Source: Anaerolineales bacterium (GTDB taxonomy: Bacteria > Chloroflexota > Anaerolineae > Anaerolineales > Villigracilaceae). From it: DNA of 33,762 nt. Below, piece after piece: positions 23,455-30,637 of the stretch. The translations under genes were made by a program, and so were the position numbers. The notes beneath the pieces were generated by a model. That model was not told the DNA's origin. It was given only the letters and a program-made list of their open reading frames with translations, and did not search any database. Numbering within the stretch: position 1 is the stretch's first letter; each line of letters starts with the position of its first letter. Location of the stretch: assembly GCA_025938055.1 (NCBI GenBank), contig JAICQC010000008.1:1-33762 (forward strand), written 5' to 3'.

Positions 23455-23970
23455 TTACCTCACTTGTAAGATTTTGTTCTCCAGCTTGCTTTCAAGATCC
23501 TGTATATGTTCGAGCTCGTGCAGCGCCAGTCCGCGTGCCCGCCAGTAGATGGATTCCCTGCGTTGTTTTCCATTTTCCCGGACACACCTCGACCATTGTT
23601 CCTTCGTCAGTGACTCGAGGACGCGCAATAGAACCGTGCGGCGCAATCTGAAATAATCCAACAATTCCTGAAAGGTGAGGAGATCGAAGCGCAATAGTTT
23701 TCCCAGATCGCGTTCCGCATGGATACCAGGCAGCAGTGGTTCTTCCAGCAGCAAAGCCAGATAGATCGCTTCTGATGACAGCGCTTCTGTATTAATTAGA
23801 TGAGCCAGTACCTCTGTAACGGTTCGCTCCCCTGGGGCGAGCGGCTCACGCAACGTTTGCTCTGCTACTTGCCCGTGCAAGGCTGCCAGTTTTTCCGGCG
23901 TTTCTGCGAGCAGTTGCATCACTGCCCGGATGTTCGCATCTGTCTGGGCAGTGGAGATTAGTTTCTTCAT
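23455..23970 (-). CDS. DinB-like superfamily protein
   Basis: This 171-residue protein is predicted to be all-helical. The metal-ligand histidines of the DinB/YfiT superfamily are visible at VLAHLINTE (about 54-62) and in LALHELEHIQDLE near the C-terminus. Members are thought to be metal-dependent thiol transferases or hydrolases, often of unknown substrate. It is the first gene of a three-gene operon with MOSC and the HicB/DinB-like protein. Its ATG lacks a strong Shine-Dalgarno. It is divergent from the MalK-type ATPase gene. Confidence 0.8.
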   Translation of the reverse strand: MKKLISTAQTDANIRAVMQLLAETPEKLAALHGQVAEQTLREPLAPGERTVTEVLAHLINTEALSSEAIYLALLLEEPLLPGIHAERDLGKLLRFDLLTFQELLDYFRLRRTVLLRVLESLTKEQWSRCVRENGKQRRESIYWRARGLALHELEHIQDLESKLENKILQVR

Positions 23971-24073
23971 ACGATTAAAAATTCCCTGGGACAGGTTGGC
24001 AGTGGAGCATACCCTTCGTCAATTTGCCAAGTATAGCATTTTTCCCGCTTCTTCACGTTGCCGCCAATGCTAA

Positions 24074-24082
24074 TGTTACAAT
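24074..24082 (+). promoter_or_regulatory. Extended -10 element of the MalK-type ATPase gene
   Basis: TGTTACAAT is an extended -10, 15 nt before the ATG at 24098. It has the same TGnTACAAT form as the gap promoter. Transcription would start about 9 nt before the start codon, leaving no room for a Shine-Dalgarno. Confidence 0.5.
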
Positions 24083-24097
24083 CCCATAGAACCAAGT

Positions 24098-25273
24098 ATG
24101 GCTAAGATTCAACTTCGCGATGTGAGCCTGATTTACGATTCCCCGCTACGCGATCCTGTCCATCGCGTTTTTCGTGTCCGGAAGGAACGCCTACAGGAGG
24201 ATTTGTCGGTCGAAACGACAGGAGGTGTCAAAGCGCTCGATCACGTACATCTGACGGTCCCGAATGGACGGACGTTTGTTGTCGTGGGTCCATCCGGCTG
24301 TGGGAAAAGCACCTTGCTGCGGGTGGTCTCGGGTCTCGAAAGAGGGTATTCTGGTCAGATATTGTACGATGGCGAGGATATGCGGCTGGTCGAACCAAAG
24401 GATCGCCAGATCGGCATGGTCTTTCAGGGATATGCGCTGTACCCAAACTTCGATGGGGAGGGTAACCTGTCGTTTTTCTTCCGGATAAACAAGATCTCCG
24501 ATGAGGAAACGCGTGAGCGCATTCGTTACACGTCGGAGCTGATGGGTATTGGCTTTAAAGAGCTTCTACCGCGCAGACCCGGCACCCTCTCCGGTGGAGA
24601 GAAGCAGCGTGTTGCGATCGCGCGCGCCATCGTTCGCGCGCCGCGTATCCTCCTGCTGGATGAGCCGCTCTCCAACCTCGACGCAAAACTGCGCGGGCAG
24701 ACTCGTTCCGAGATCAAGCGACTACTGCGCCGTTTCAGCATTACAAGCCTGTATGTCACCCACGATCAGGTGGAGGCAATTGCAATTGCAGACCAGATCG
24801 TGATCATGCACGAGGGCAGGATCGAGCAGGTCGGTACATACCAAAACATCATGGAGAACCCGGTCAATTTGTTCGTTGCAGGTTTTCTGGGATTGCCGCC
24901 CATGAATTTGTTCCCTGGAGGCATCATCTCGGGGAACAAGCTGGTGCTGGGGGATTACCTTATCCCACTTCCTGAACGTCTTTTTTCTCTCTTCCAAAAC
25001 GGTCAGGCCATTACGCTGGGCATGCGGCAGGAGGCGATAACCGTAGCTGCCAGACCAACGATCGTAAATGGGATTGAACTGCGGGGCGAGGTTGAGGCCG
25101 TTGAAGCGGATTACGTCCATCGTACCCAGACCGTTCATATCCGCACCGGAGAATGGCGTTACGCGGGTCTTTGTCCGCTTGATATGAATATTCGGATTGG
25201 ACAGCTTATCCGGGCACTGATAGATCCCGAGCGTTTGTATTTCTTCGATACGAAATCCGGCCGGCGCATCTAA
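24098..25273 (+). CDS. MalK/UgpC-type sugar ABC transporter ATPase (orphan)
   Basis: The 391-residue protein is an ABC importer ATPase of the MalK/UgpC/MsmK type. Walker A is GPSGCGKST (64-72), the Q-loop VFQGYALYP, the signature LSGGEKQR, Walker B ILLLDEP and the H-loop VTHDQ are all intact, followed by a C-terminal regulatory OB-like domain. Between the first beta strand and the ALDHVHLTV strand there is an insertion of about 25-30 charged residues (about 15-43) that most MalK proteins lack. No permease or binding protein is adjacent, so it may serve several transporters, as MsmK-type ATPases do. It converges with the phosphoesterase gene. Confidence 0.88.
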   Translation: MAKIQLRDVSLIYDSPLRDPVHRVFRVRKERLQEDLSVETTGGVKALDHVHLTVPNGRTFVVVGPSGCGKSTLLRVVSGLERGYSGQILYDGEDMRLVEPKDRQIGMVFQGYALYPNFDGEGNLSFFFRINKISDEETRERIRYTSELMGIGFKELLPRRPGTLSGGEKQRVAIARAIVRAPRILLLDEPLSNLDAKLRGQTRSEIKRLLRRFSITSLYVTHDQVEAIAIADQIVIMHEGRIEQVGTYQNIMENPVNLFVAGFLGLPPMNLFPGGIISGNKLVLGDYLIPLPERLFSLFQNGQAITLGMRQEAITVAARPTIVNGIELRGEVEAVEADYVHRTQTVHIRTGEWRYAGLCPLDMNIRIGQLIRALIDPERLYFFDTKSGRRI

Positions 25274-25301
25274 GAATCCATCTTACCTATCTGTTGCAAT
25301 T

Positions 25302-26432
25302 TCACAAGTCCGGACAATCACGCGGCACCAGGGAAAGCGGCGGCAGTGGGGATTGGTCGAAATCGAAACAGTCCAGCATTGTATGGGCGCTGGCATCACG
25401 CTCGGTCAATGATTCCAGGTCGAAGATGGTTTCCGCAAAGCGTAGAAGACTCACATGCGAGTAGAGTGTGTGCGATATATATCCCGGGCGGGCATAAGGA
25501 CTGATCACCATGCAGGGAGCGCGGTGTCCGTACCGGTAAGGTGACCCATCTTCCCAGCGCTCCACCACAGGCGGTTCCACGTGGTCATAAAACCCGCCCC
25601 ATTCATCCCACAGGAAGAAAAGCGCGGTCGAATTCCATTGCGGACCATTCATGACAGCATTCAACACCCTGACGGCATAGTTTTCCCCAACGCATAGGCT
25701 GGAGGGTGGGTGTCCGCTCTTGGCATGTCCATCATGCAGGAAACCTGAATTGAGCCAGGCAACATTCGGAAGCGTCCCGCGCGCGGCGTCCTCGAAGAAC
25801 TTCTCGTCCTGAAAATCCATGATTTCGGGCCGTCCGACCAGGCTGGCAATGCTGGTAAACGTGCCGCCATAATCGCCCCAGGTGAGACCGCGCTCGTCAA
25901 GACGGTTCGGTAACACTTCCATGTCCAGGCAGAAATTCGGGCAGACATGTTCGGGAGACCCCGGACCAAGAATCGGCGTCTGTCCCGAGATCATCATCAG
26001 GAAATTTGGGAATGATGGGCCGCGCACATCGCCGAAATAATTATCACACAGGGTAAAAGTGCGGGCTACCTTCCAATAGTTGGGTGCATCTGCCTTTCTA
26101 TAAGAACAGCGCGCCTCCGCGGTGGTGGCTCCGTCTGGTTCAAACGCGTCGCTGTGTCTATGCGGCGGATCCTTCTGTAGTGCGTCAGGGCAGTCCTGCC
26201 CGGCATACCTTCCGTTTGCACCGGGGAAGCCTGCGAAAAGGCTGTCGAAGGAATGGTTTTCCTGAATAAAGAAGATAATGTTCTTAATGAGAGTCCGAAC
26301 GTCAGGATGAAGAACATCCGGCGAATTGAGAACACGAGCAACCCCCAGCGCCAGCGCACCCGCGCCTGTAGCCAGCAGAAGCTGTAAAAAATTACGGCGT
26401 GTGATCACTGAGAGAGGATTTTTGTCGTTCAT
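25302..26432 (-). CDS. Tat-exported phosphoesterase (phospholipase C/acid phosphatase family)
   Basis: The 376-residue protein belongs to the phosphoesterase family that includes bacterial phospholipase C and AcpA acid phosphatase. It starts with a twin-arginine signal (TRRNFLQLLLATGAGALALG). Metal-site segments are IIFFIQENHSFDSLFAGFPG, NYFGDVRGPSFPNFL, LFFLWDEWGGFYDHVEPP and RAPCMVISPYARPGYI. It probably hydrolyses phosphate esters outside the cytoplasm; head-group specificity cannot be told. The length is at the short end of the family. It converges with the ABC ATPase with only 28 bp between stops. Confidence 0.9.
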   Translation of the reverse strand: MNDKNPLSVITRRNFLQLLLATGAGALALGVARVLNSPDVLHPDVRTLIKNIIFFIQENHSFDSLFAGFPGANGRYAGQDCPDALQKDPPHRHSDAFEPDGATTAEARCSYRKADAPNYWKVARTFTLCDNYFGDVRGPSFPNFLMMISGQTPILGPGSPEHVCPNFCLDMEVLPNRLDERGLTWGDYGGTFTSIASLVGRPEIMDFQDEKFFEDAARGTLPNVAWLNSGFLHDGHAKSGHPPSSLCVGENYAVRVLNAVMNGPQWNSTALFFLWDEWGGFYDHVEPPVVERWEDGSPYRYGHRAPCMVISPYARPGYISHTLYSHVSLLRFAETIFDLESLTERDASAHTMLDCFDFDQSPLPPLSLVPRDCPDL

Positions 26433-26485
26433 TTCATTCTGTTAATATCTTTTTCTATCATGAGCTTGTTGTAGGTTTAGCCGTA

Positions 26486-27229
26486 TTATGAATCTTTCAA
26501 TACGATCCATCTTGTGATCAGCATTTTCACTCGGAGTCGGACTCGTGTATCCGCATCTCCCAGCGCCCAGGCGGAGCGCGTCGACTGTTTGGTTTCCTCA
26601 TCCATGGCGATGAAATCCTCCCATTCCGTCGCGATCCATTCCTCCATCTCACTGGGTGTATCCCATGAATAGTCGTATGAAAAAAATTCCTCCTGGTCGC
26701 GCGTGAACCACCCATTATTGGATGCTTGCGAAACCGTACGATTGGCTGCCTCATCATCCGCCAGGCCGATCGAAAAATCCTGTACCCGGCCCGTTTCACG
26801 GACTTCGCGCGCGGATAAAACTTCGATCTGCCAGCGATCTAAAACCGGGCGCAGGTCGATGAGAATCCCATCAGGGACAAGCACCCGCCGGATTTCGCTC
26901 AAGGCATGAACCATGCCTTCATGGGCAATTCATCAGAATGACCATGCCAGGATGGCGATGTCGAACGTCTCTTTGGAGAAAGGCAAATATTCGGATGCTG
27001 CGCACGAGAAATGGACCTTGTCCTCAAGGTCAGAGGATCTGTCTACCTTTGCAATTCGCAGCGAGTCTTTATCGAGATCAATGCCCATGGTGGTACGTGT
27101 TGCTTTTGCATACTGCCATGTCAGCCGCCCTTCGCCGCAGCCGATTTCCAGTACGCGCCGTTTTGCAACGTCTGCAAAGGCGTGCAAATATTTTGTTTCC
27201 TTGTGTTCCAGATCTTTCTGAAGGGTCAT
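26486..27229 (-). pseudogene. SAM-dependent methyltransferase interrupted by two in-frame TGA codons
   Basis: The frame from ATG 27229 encodes a class I methyltransferase with motif I VLEIGCGEGR (about 26-35) and runs to DIAILAWSF. Two consecutive TGA codons (26935-26930) follow, after which the same frame continues without a gap: IAHEGMVHALSEIRRVLVPD and on to a stop at 26486. Read through, the product would have 247 residues, a normal length, and the sequences on both sides join smoothly. The ATG overlaps the DUF1801 stop (ATGA). A perfect 8-bp hairpin with a GTT loop begins 10 nt after the second TGA. Options are nonsense mutation, sequencing error or recoding (selenocysteine); see findings. 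A frameshift is not needed to explain it. Confidence 0.75.
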
Positions 27230-27645
27230 CTGTTCTTCGCCGCGTTGTGGGATTGGGAGATCAACTCTTTCAGCACATCCTTATCAACATCGCTCAACTT
27301 CTTGATATAGAGGCAGCCTTTTCCAGTGGAATGTTTCCCCAAATTTTTCAGCAGGTCCTGATTGTTCTCAATGCCCTGGGTCAAATAAAGGGTCATATTT
27401 TGTTTTCGTGGTGAAAACCCTATCCTCGGAGAATCACCCTCGCGCCCACTCTCATACTTATAGTGATAGGACCCGAAGCCGACAATACTTGATCCCCACA
27501 TTTTTGGCTGCTCCTTCGTGACCTGCTGCATCATCCTGATGATCTCCAGCGAGTCATTTCGCTTTTGCTCATCTTCAATACTTTCGATGAAATCTGTCAC
27601 ACTCGCGTCGTTTACCTGGGTTTTATTTTCACCTGATTTTGCCAT
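27226..27645 (-). CDS. DUF1801 family protein
   Basis: This 139-residue protein has the DUF1801/YdhG-like pattern: an N-terminal VTDFIESIEDEQKRNDSLEI helix, then PKMWGSSIVGFGSYHYKY, and the C-terminal GKGCLYIKKLSDVDKDVLKE. It is small, soluble and of unknown function. Its stop overlaps the methyltransferase start, and it begins just past the end of the dehydrogenase gene, so it is part of the same minus-strand series. Confidence 0.88.
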   Translation of the reverse strand: MAKSGENKTQVNDASVTDFIESIEDEQKRNDSLEIIRMMQQVTKEQPKMWGSSIVGFGSYHYKYESGREGDSPRIGFSPRKQNMTLYLTQGIENNQDLLKNLGKHSTGKGCLYIKKLSDVDKDVLKELISQSHNAAKNR

Positions 27646-27657
27646 TTTCGCCTCTAC

Positions 27658-27744
27658 TCAACTAATAAATAGAACTTTTGTTCCTCTGATTTTACCCTGC
27701 TTCAATTCAAGCAAGGCTTGATTGGCATCTTCAAGTTCATATTA
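27658..27744 (-). other. Stranded C-terminal codons of the alcohol dehydrogenase
   Basis: Directly after the TAA at 27744-27742, the dehydrogenase frame continues YELEDANQALLELKQGKIRG and on to a TGA at 27658. This is the usual C-terminus of zinc alcohol dehydrogenases. A single G-to-T change (GAA to TAA) would account for the stop. Confidence 0.85.
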
Positions 27745-28740
27745 CTGATATTCAGGTTTGATGTTTGCCTCCGCTGCCAACTGCAGGAACTCGCGCACAT
27801 CCTGCCGGGTGACATTCGCGACCGATTTGATCTCCTTCTCCATCCACAACTGTGATGCGTAATCCAGCTTCAACAACAGAACTTCCTTATCTCCTTCTTG
27901 TTTACGGATGGCGTTGATGACGAGTCGTCCACCCGGCTTGAGACGTTTCAGCGCCTCTGTGATCGGACGCCAGACAGGCGTCGTGTCGATAACCGCGTCC
28001 AGCCCATCTGGGAGGACCTCGTCGATCGCGCCTGCCCAGTTGACTCCCAGCGAAAGATCGAATTCACGTTCCTGCGGGTTGCGGCTAAAGACAAAAATGG
28101 CTGAATTGGGATATTTGTATTTCACAACTTTCAACACGATGTGGTTTGATCCGCCGAATCCCATCAAGCCAAGAGACTGTCCATCACTCATGTTTGTCAG
28201 CTTCAGTGCCCGGTAGCCGACGGCGCCCGCGCACAATAATGGCGCCACCTCCGAATCAGAGATTGAATCAGGGATGGGATGCACAAAGTCCGCGCGGACT
28301 TTCATGTATTGGGCGTATCCGCCGTCGATGTCACGTCCAGTTGCCTTGAACTCAACGCAAAGGTTCTCCCGACCAGACAGGCAATACTCGCAGTGCCCGC
28401 ACGCGGACGCGATCCACGCCACGCCGACACGAGTACCCATAGTCATGACTTCCCTGGCACCGTCCGCCAGGGCAGATGTAGTCGTTTTAGTAGAAGAATG
28501 ACTAAAGTCGTCGCTACTTTTCTCAACTGTTCCCACCACCTGATGTCCCAAAACGACGGGTAGACGCGCGGGTGGAGTCCGCCCTTCGATTTCATCCAGC
28601 TCCGTATGGCAGACGCCGCACCTCGTCACGCGAAGGAGCACTTCGCCTGCGCTAAGAATCGGCTCCTCGAGCGAGCGAAGGCTGAGCGGAGTTGGGTGTG
28701 TCCTTACCTCCGCAAGCGACTCTAAAACCATCGCTTTCAT
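27742..28740 (-). CDS. Zinc-dependent alcohol dehydrogenase, prematurely truncated
   Basis: The 332-residue reading frame is a medium-chain zinc alcohol dehydrogenase. Catalytic zinc ligands are visible (GVCHTE, Cys44; GHQVVG, His66) and the structural zinc site has four cysteines (CGHCEYCLSGRENLC, about 113-127). The nucleotide-binding loop reads GFGGSNH. The frame ends at PEYQ, about 28 codons before the natural C-terminus, which is still encoded downstream. About 17 extra residues (within 72-101) come from a palindrome-rich insertion at about 28450-28520. Both changes suggest loss of function, though a truncated product is possible. The ATG overlaps the TfoX-like stop. Confidence 0.8.
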   Translation of the reverse strand: MKAMVLESLAEVRTHPTPLSLRSLEEPILSAGEVLLRVTRCGVCHTELDEIEGRTPPARLPVVLGHQVVGTVEKSSDDFSHSSTKTTTSALADGAREVMTMGTRVGVAWIASACGHCEYCLSGRENLCVEFKATGRDIDGGYAQYMKVRADFVHPIPDSISDSEVAPLLCAGAVGYRALKLTNMSDGQSLGLMGFGGSNHIVLKVVKYKYPNSAIFVFSRNPQEREFDLSLGVNWAGAIDEVLPDGLDAVIDTTPVWRPITEALKRLKPGGRLVINAIRKQEGDKEVLLLKLDYASQLWMEKEIKSVANVTRQDVREFLQLAAEANIKPEYQ

Positions 28741-29063
28741 TTCGGCGGCAGCGCTGAAGCAAACTCGATGCCTTCCTGGACCCAGGCTCTGAGTTGCTTG
28801 TCGCTCTTGACTCCATCCAGTTCAACAAGCAGCCAGCCTTTCATCGGTTTGCCTGTTAGATCAAAAGGTTTCGCGTGCGGTTTCTTGAGCAGAGTATTAT
28901 GTCTTTCCGGATCTACCCGTATAACCAGATCATCCTTGTTCACTCCACAAGCGATGTTACCGTTTAAGAGAAATCCAACGCCTCCAAACATTTTCTTTTC
29001 GACAAAAGGCAGTCCATCCATTTGCGAACGGACCCGCTCGGTGAGTTTGAGGTTGTATGGCAT
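28737..29063 (-). CDS. TfoX N-terminal domain protein
   Basis: This 108-residue protein is a stand-alone TfoX/Sxy N-terminal domain. FVEKKMFGGVGFLLNGNIAC (about 18-37) and the KPMKGWLLVE segment are typical. In proteobacteria TfoX regulates competence, but single-domain versions like this are widespread and uncharacterised. I chose ATG 29063 (MPYNLKLTERV), because an upstream extension would overlap the DUF4177-like gene. The stop overlaps the dehydrogenase start, indicating coupling. Confidence 0.87.
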   Translation of the reverse strand: MPYNLKLTERVRSQMDGLPFVEKKMFGGVGFLLNGNIACGVNKDDLVIRVDPERHNTLLKKPHAKPFDLTGKPMKGWLLVELDGVKSDKQLRAWVQEGIEFASALPPK

Positions 29064-29070
29064 GGCACAT

Positions 29071-29334
29071 TTACTTCTCGATCGGGCGCTTGAAACAAAA
29101 ATATGCCAGCGGCGGCTCCCTGAGAGCATCGGGACTATAGTGTTGTGCCACACCTGACATTTCCCAGCCTTCCTCACCGAGTGTATTTAGCTCTGCTTCA
29201 TCGGGTGGGTTTTCTTTTTCCAGGTTCCGCATGATCTGCTTATATTCCCACTTCAATTGTTTTTCGATGTAAATCATCGGTGGACGAACAGGTTCGTGTT
29301 GTGGTTCGCGTGGGGGAATGAGAGCATGTTGCAT
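29071..29334 (-). CDS. Small DUF4177-like protein
   Basis: The 87-residue product contains KWEYKQIMRNLEKENPPDEA followed by LNTLGEEGWEMSGV and ends YFCFKRPIEK, the pattern of DUF4177 proteins (a short beta-rich domain with a GWE core). Function is unknown. The ATG at 29334 is preceded by GGAG at a good distance; the in-frame ATG at 29349 lies in the repeat. It is the second gene after upp and lies 7 bp before the TfoX gene. Confidence 0.75.
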   Translation of the reverse strand: MQHALIPPREPQHEPVRPPMIYIEKQLKWEYKQIMRNLEKENPPDEAELNTLGEEGWEMSGVAQHYSPDALREPPLAYFCFKRPIEK

Positions 29335-29345
29335 TTTCACTCCTT

Positions 29346-29373
29346 TCATTGATTACTGAATACTGATTACTTA
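29346..29373. repeat. GTAATCAG-word repeat between upp and the DUF4177-like gene
   Basis: On the minus strand the gap reads as near-repeats GTAATCAG, TATTCAG and TAATCA. It ends just before the Shine-Dalgarno of the downstream gene, as with the other word repeats in this window. Confidence 0.5.
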
Positions 29374-30000
29374 CTATCCGGTCCCAAACTGCCGGTCGCC
29401 GGCGTCGCCGAGTCCTGGAACGATGTAGGCGCGCTCGTTGAGGTGGTCATCGATCGCGGCAATGTGAATATCGATGTCTGGGTGGGCGGTCTGCATGGCG
29501 TTGATCCCTTCCGGTGCGGCAATGAGCCCCACGAACTTGATCCGTTTCACGCCCCAGCGCTTGAGGATCTCGGCTGTGGCTGTTGCCGAGCCGCCCGTGG
29601 CGAGCATTGGGTCTAGAATCAGGCAGACCGAGATGCGCGGCTCGGTGGGCAATTTGTTGTAATACTCCACCGGTTTGAGCGTATCCTCATCGCGATACAA
29701 CCCGATATGCCAGACCTCTGCGCTGGGCATCAGACTCCACACGCCTTCGACCATGCCCAATCCTGCACGCAGGATGGGCACAAGACCGATCTTTTCCTGC
29801 AATTCCGAGCCTGTCATTTTTGCGAGGGGGGTCTCAAGTTCACGCGGCGTCGTGACTAAATCGGCAGTTGCTTCGTAGGCAAGCAGCGCCGCCATCTCAC
29901 GCACCAGTTCACGGAATTTTTTAGGCTCTGTGTTTATATCTCGCAGGCGCGAAAGTTTGTGGGCAACCAGCGGATGGGTGGAGGCATAGACGTTGGACAT
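29374..30000 (-). CDS. upp: Uracil phosphoribosyltransferase
   Basis: The 208-residue enzyme converts uracil and PRPP to UMP in pyrimidine salvage. The PRPP-binding loop is [20 protein letters not shown] (about 121-140), preceded by [13 protein letters not shown], and the uracil-binding C-terminus [16 protein letters not shown] is complete. I chose ATG 30000 (MSNVYAST), with GGAG upstream, over a longer in-frame start. A TATAAT promoter lies about 30 nt upstream. It leads the minus-strand run down to the methyltransferase. Confidence 0.97.
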   Translation of the reverse strand: MSNVYASTHPLVAHKLSRLRDINTEPKKFRELVREMAALLAYEATADLVTTPRELETPLAKMTGSELQEKIGLVPILRAGLGMVEGVWSLMPSAEVWHIGLYRDEDTLKPVEYYNKLPTEPRISVCLILDPMLATGGSATATAEILKRWGVKRIKFVGLIAAPEGINAMQTAHPDIDIHIAAIDDHLNERAYIVPGLGDAGDRQFGTG

Positions 30001-30030
30001 GGCATTCTCCGGAGCAATTGATTTGAATAA

Positions 30031-30036
30031 ATTATA
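30031..30036 (-). promoter_or_regulatory. -10 box of upp
   Basis: A perfect TATAAT lies on the minus strand 30 nt before the upp ATG, giving a leader of about 23 nt that holds the GGAG Shine-Dalgarno. The -35 region is unclear. Confidence 0.6.
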
Positions 30037-30063
30037 GTCGCAATCCTGCGACAACCAGCGTAG

Positions 30064-30091
30064 TTGATAATTACGCATTCGCAATTAACAT
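30064..30091 (+). promoter_or_regulatory. Possible promoter upstream of the structured leader
   Basis: TTGATA (30064-30069), a 16-nt spacer and TAACAT (30086-30091) suggest a plus-strand promoter starting near 30098, in the divergent gap upstream of upp. Confidence 0.4.
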
Positions 30092-30097
30092 CGATGC

Positions 30098-30228
30098 AGA
30101 ATAGTGCAGAATCGCAAAAGTAGTAAAGGATCAATAGTGCACTGCTTTTGGGAACTTCTCAGCACTCCCTGACGATAACAGCGTTTGAGCGCTTTCGTTA
30201 AACAGAGCACCAAGATCGGTGCTTTTTC
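30098..30228 (+). ncRNA. Putative structured leader or small RNA ending in a terminator
   Basis: A transcript from the possible promoter would contain a 10-bp hairpin (30115-30124 with 30141-30150, one G-U pair), further short stems, and an intrinsic terminator at 30206-30227. No plus-strand gene lies upstream, so the terminator must end either a small RNA or an attenuated leader of the zinc-finger gene at 30250. No known riboswitch class was recognised. Confidence 0.35.
30206..30227 (+). terminator. Intrinsic terminator 23 nt before the zinc-finger gene
   Basis: AGCACC (30206-30211) and GGTGCT (30218-30223) pair around a 6-nt loop and are followed by TTTT. The Shine-Dalgarno and start of the zinc-finger gene follow immediately. 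Confidence 0.75.
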
Positions 30229-30249
30229 GTATTTCAAGGAGAATATCAT

Positions 30250-30438
30250 ATGGCTGATAATGAATATACGTGTGAGGAATGTGGCGCCACGTTTGATAAT
30301 GGCGTGGAGTGGGAACAGCACAACCGTACCGTTCACTCCCGCTATACATGTGAAACCTGTCATGAGACTCTCAGCAGCGCAGAAGAGTTTGAATCGCATA
30401 ACTTCAAAATACATCCCGAACTGCAAAAGCTTCCGTGA
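30250..30438 (+). CDS. 62-residue protein with two tandem C2H2 zinc fingers
   Basis: Both halves match the classical C-x2-C-x12-H-x4-H pattern: CEECGATF...HNRTVH (Cys8, Cys11, His24, His29) and CETCHETL...HNFKIH. The two fingers make up nearly the whole protein, so it should bind zinc and perhaps nucleic acid or protein. C2H2 fingers with eukaryote-like x12 spacing are uncommon in bacteria and differ from Ros/MucR. The ATG has AAGGAG at good spacing. It stands alone between a terminator-bearing leader and an ABC transporter operon. No function can be assigned. Confidence 0.85.
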   Translation: MADNEYTCEECGATFDNGVEWEQHNRTVHSRYTCETCHETLSSAEEFESHNFKIHPELQKLP

Positions 30439-30536
30439 GAGATTCCGAACCCCAAACCCCTTAAGTTCAAGTTGTCTCTTTGAAAGCTGGGCGGAAACAC
30501 TGTGTGCAACTTAACATAAGTGAAAAATTAGGAAAA

Positions 30537-30565
30537 TTGTCACAAGCGGTGGATAAGAGTAAAAT
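30537..30565 (+). promoter_or_regulatory. Sigma70-type promoter of the ABC exporter operon
   Basis: TTGTCA (30537-30542), 17 nt and TAAAAT (30560-30565) form a good promoter, with a predicted start near 30572. A palindrome ACTTA-ACA-TAAGT (30509-30521) lies just upstream and could be an operator. Confidence 0.65.
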
Positions 30566-30586
30566 GAATCATACGGCGCGTTACCG

Positions 30587-30612
30587 AAACGGTTGCCTCG
30601 GCGACCGTTTTT
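30587..30612 (+). terminator. Terminator-like hairpin in the leader of the ABC operon
   Basis: AAACGGTTGCC (30587-30597) pairs with GGCGACCGTTT (30600-30610), with one T-G wobble, around a 2-nt loop and runs into a T-stretch. It lies downstream of the promoter at 30537-30565 and 26 nt before the first ATPase ATG. It can end the zinc-finger transcript or attenuate the ABC operon. Confidence 0.75.
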
Positions 30613-30637
30613 GTATGCCTGGAGCCCGACACTTTCC

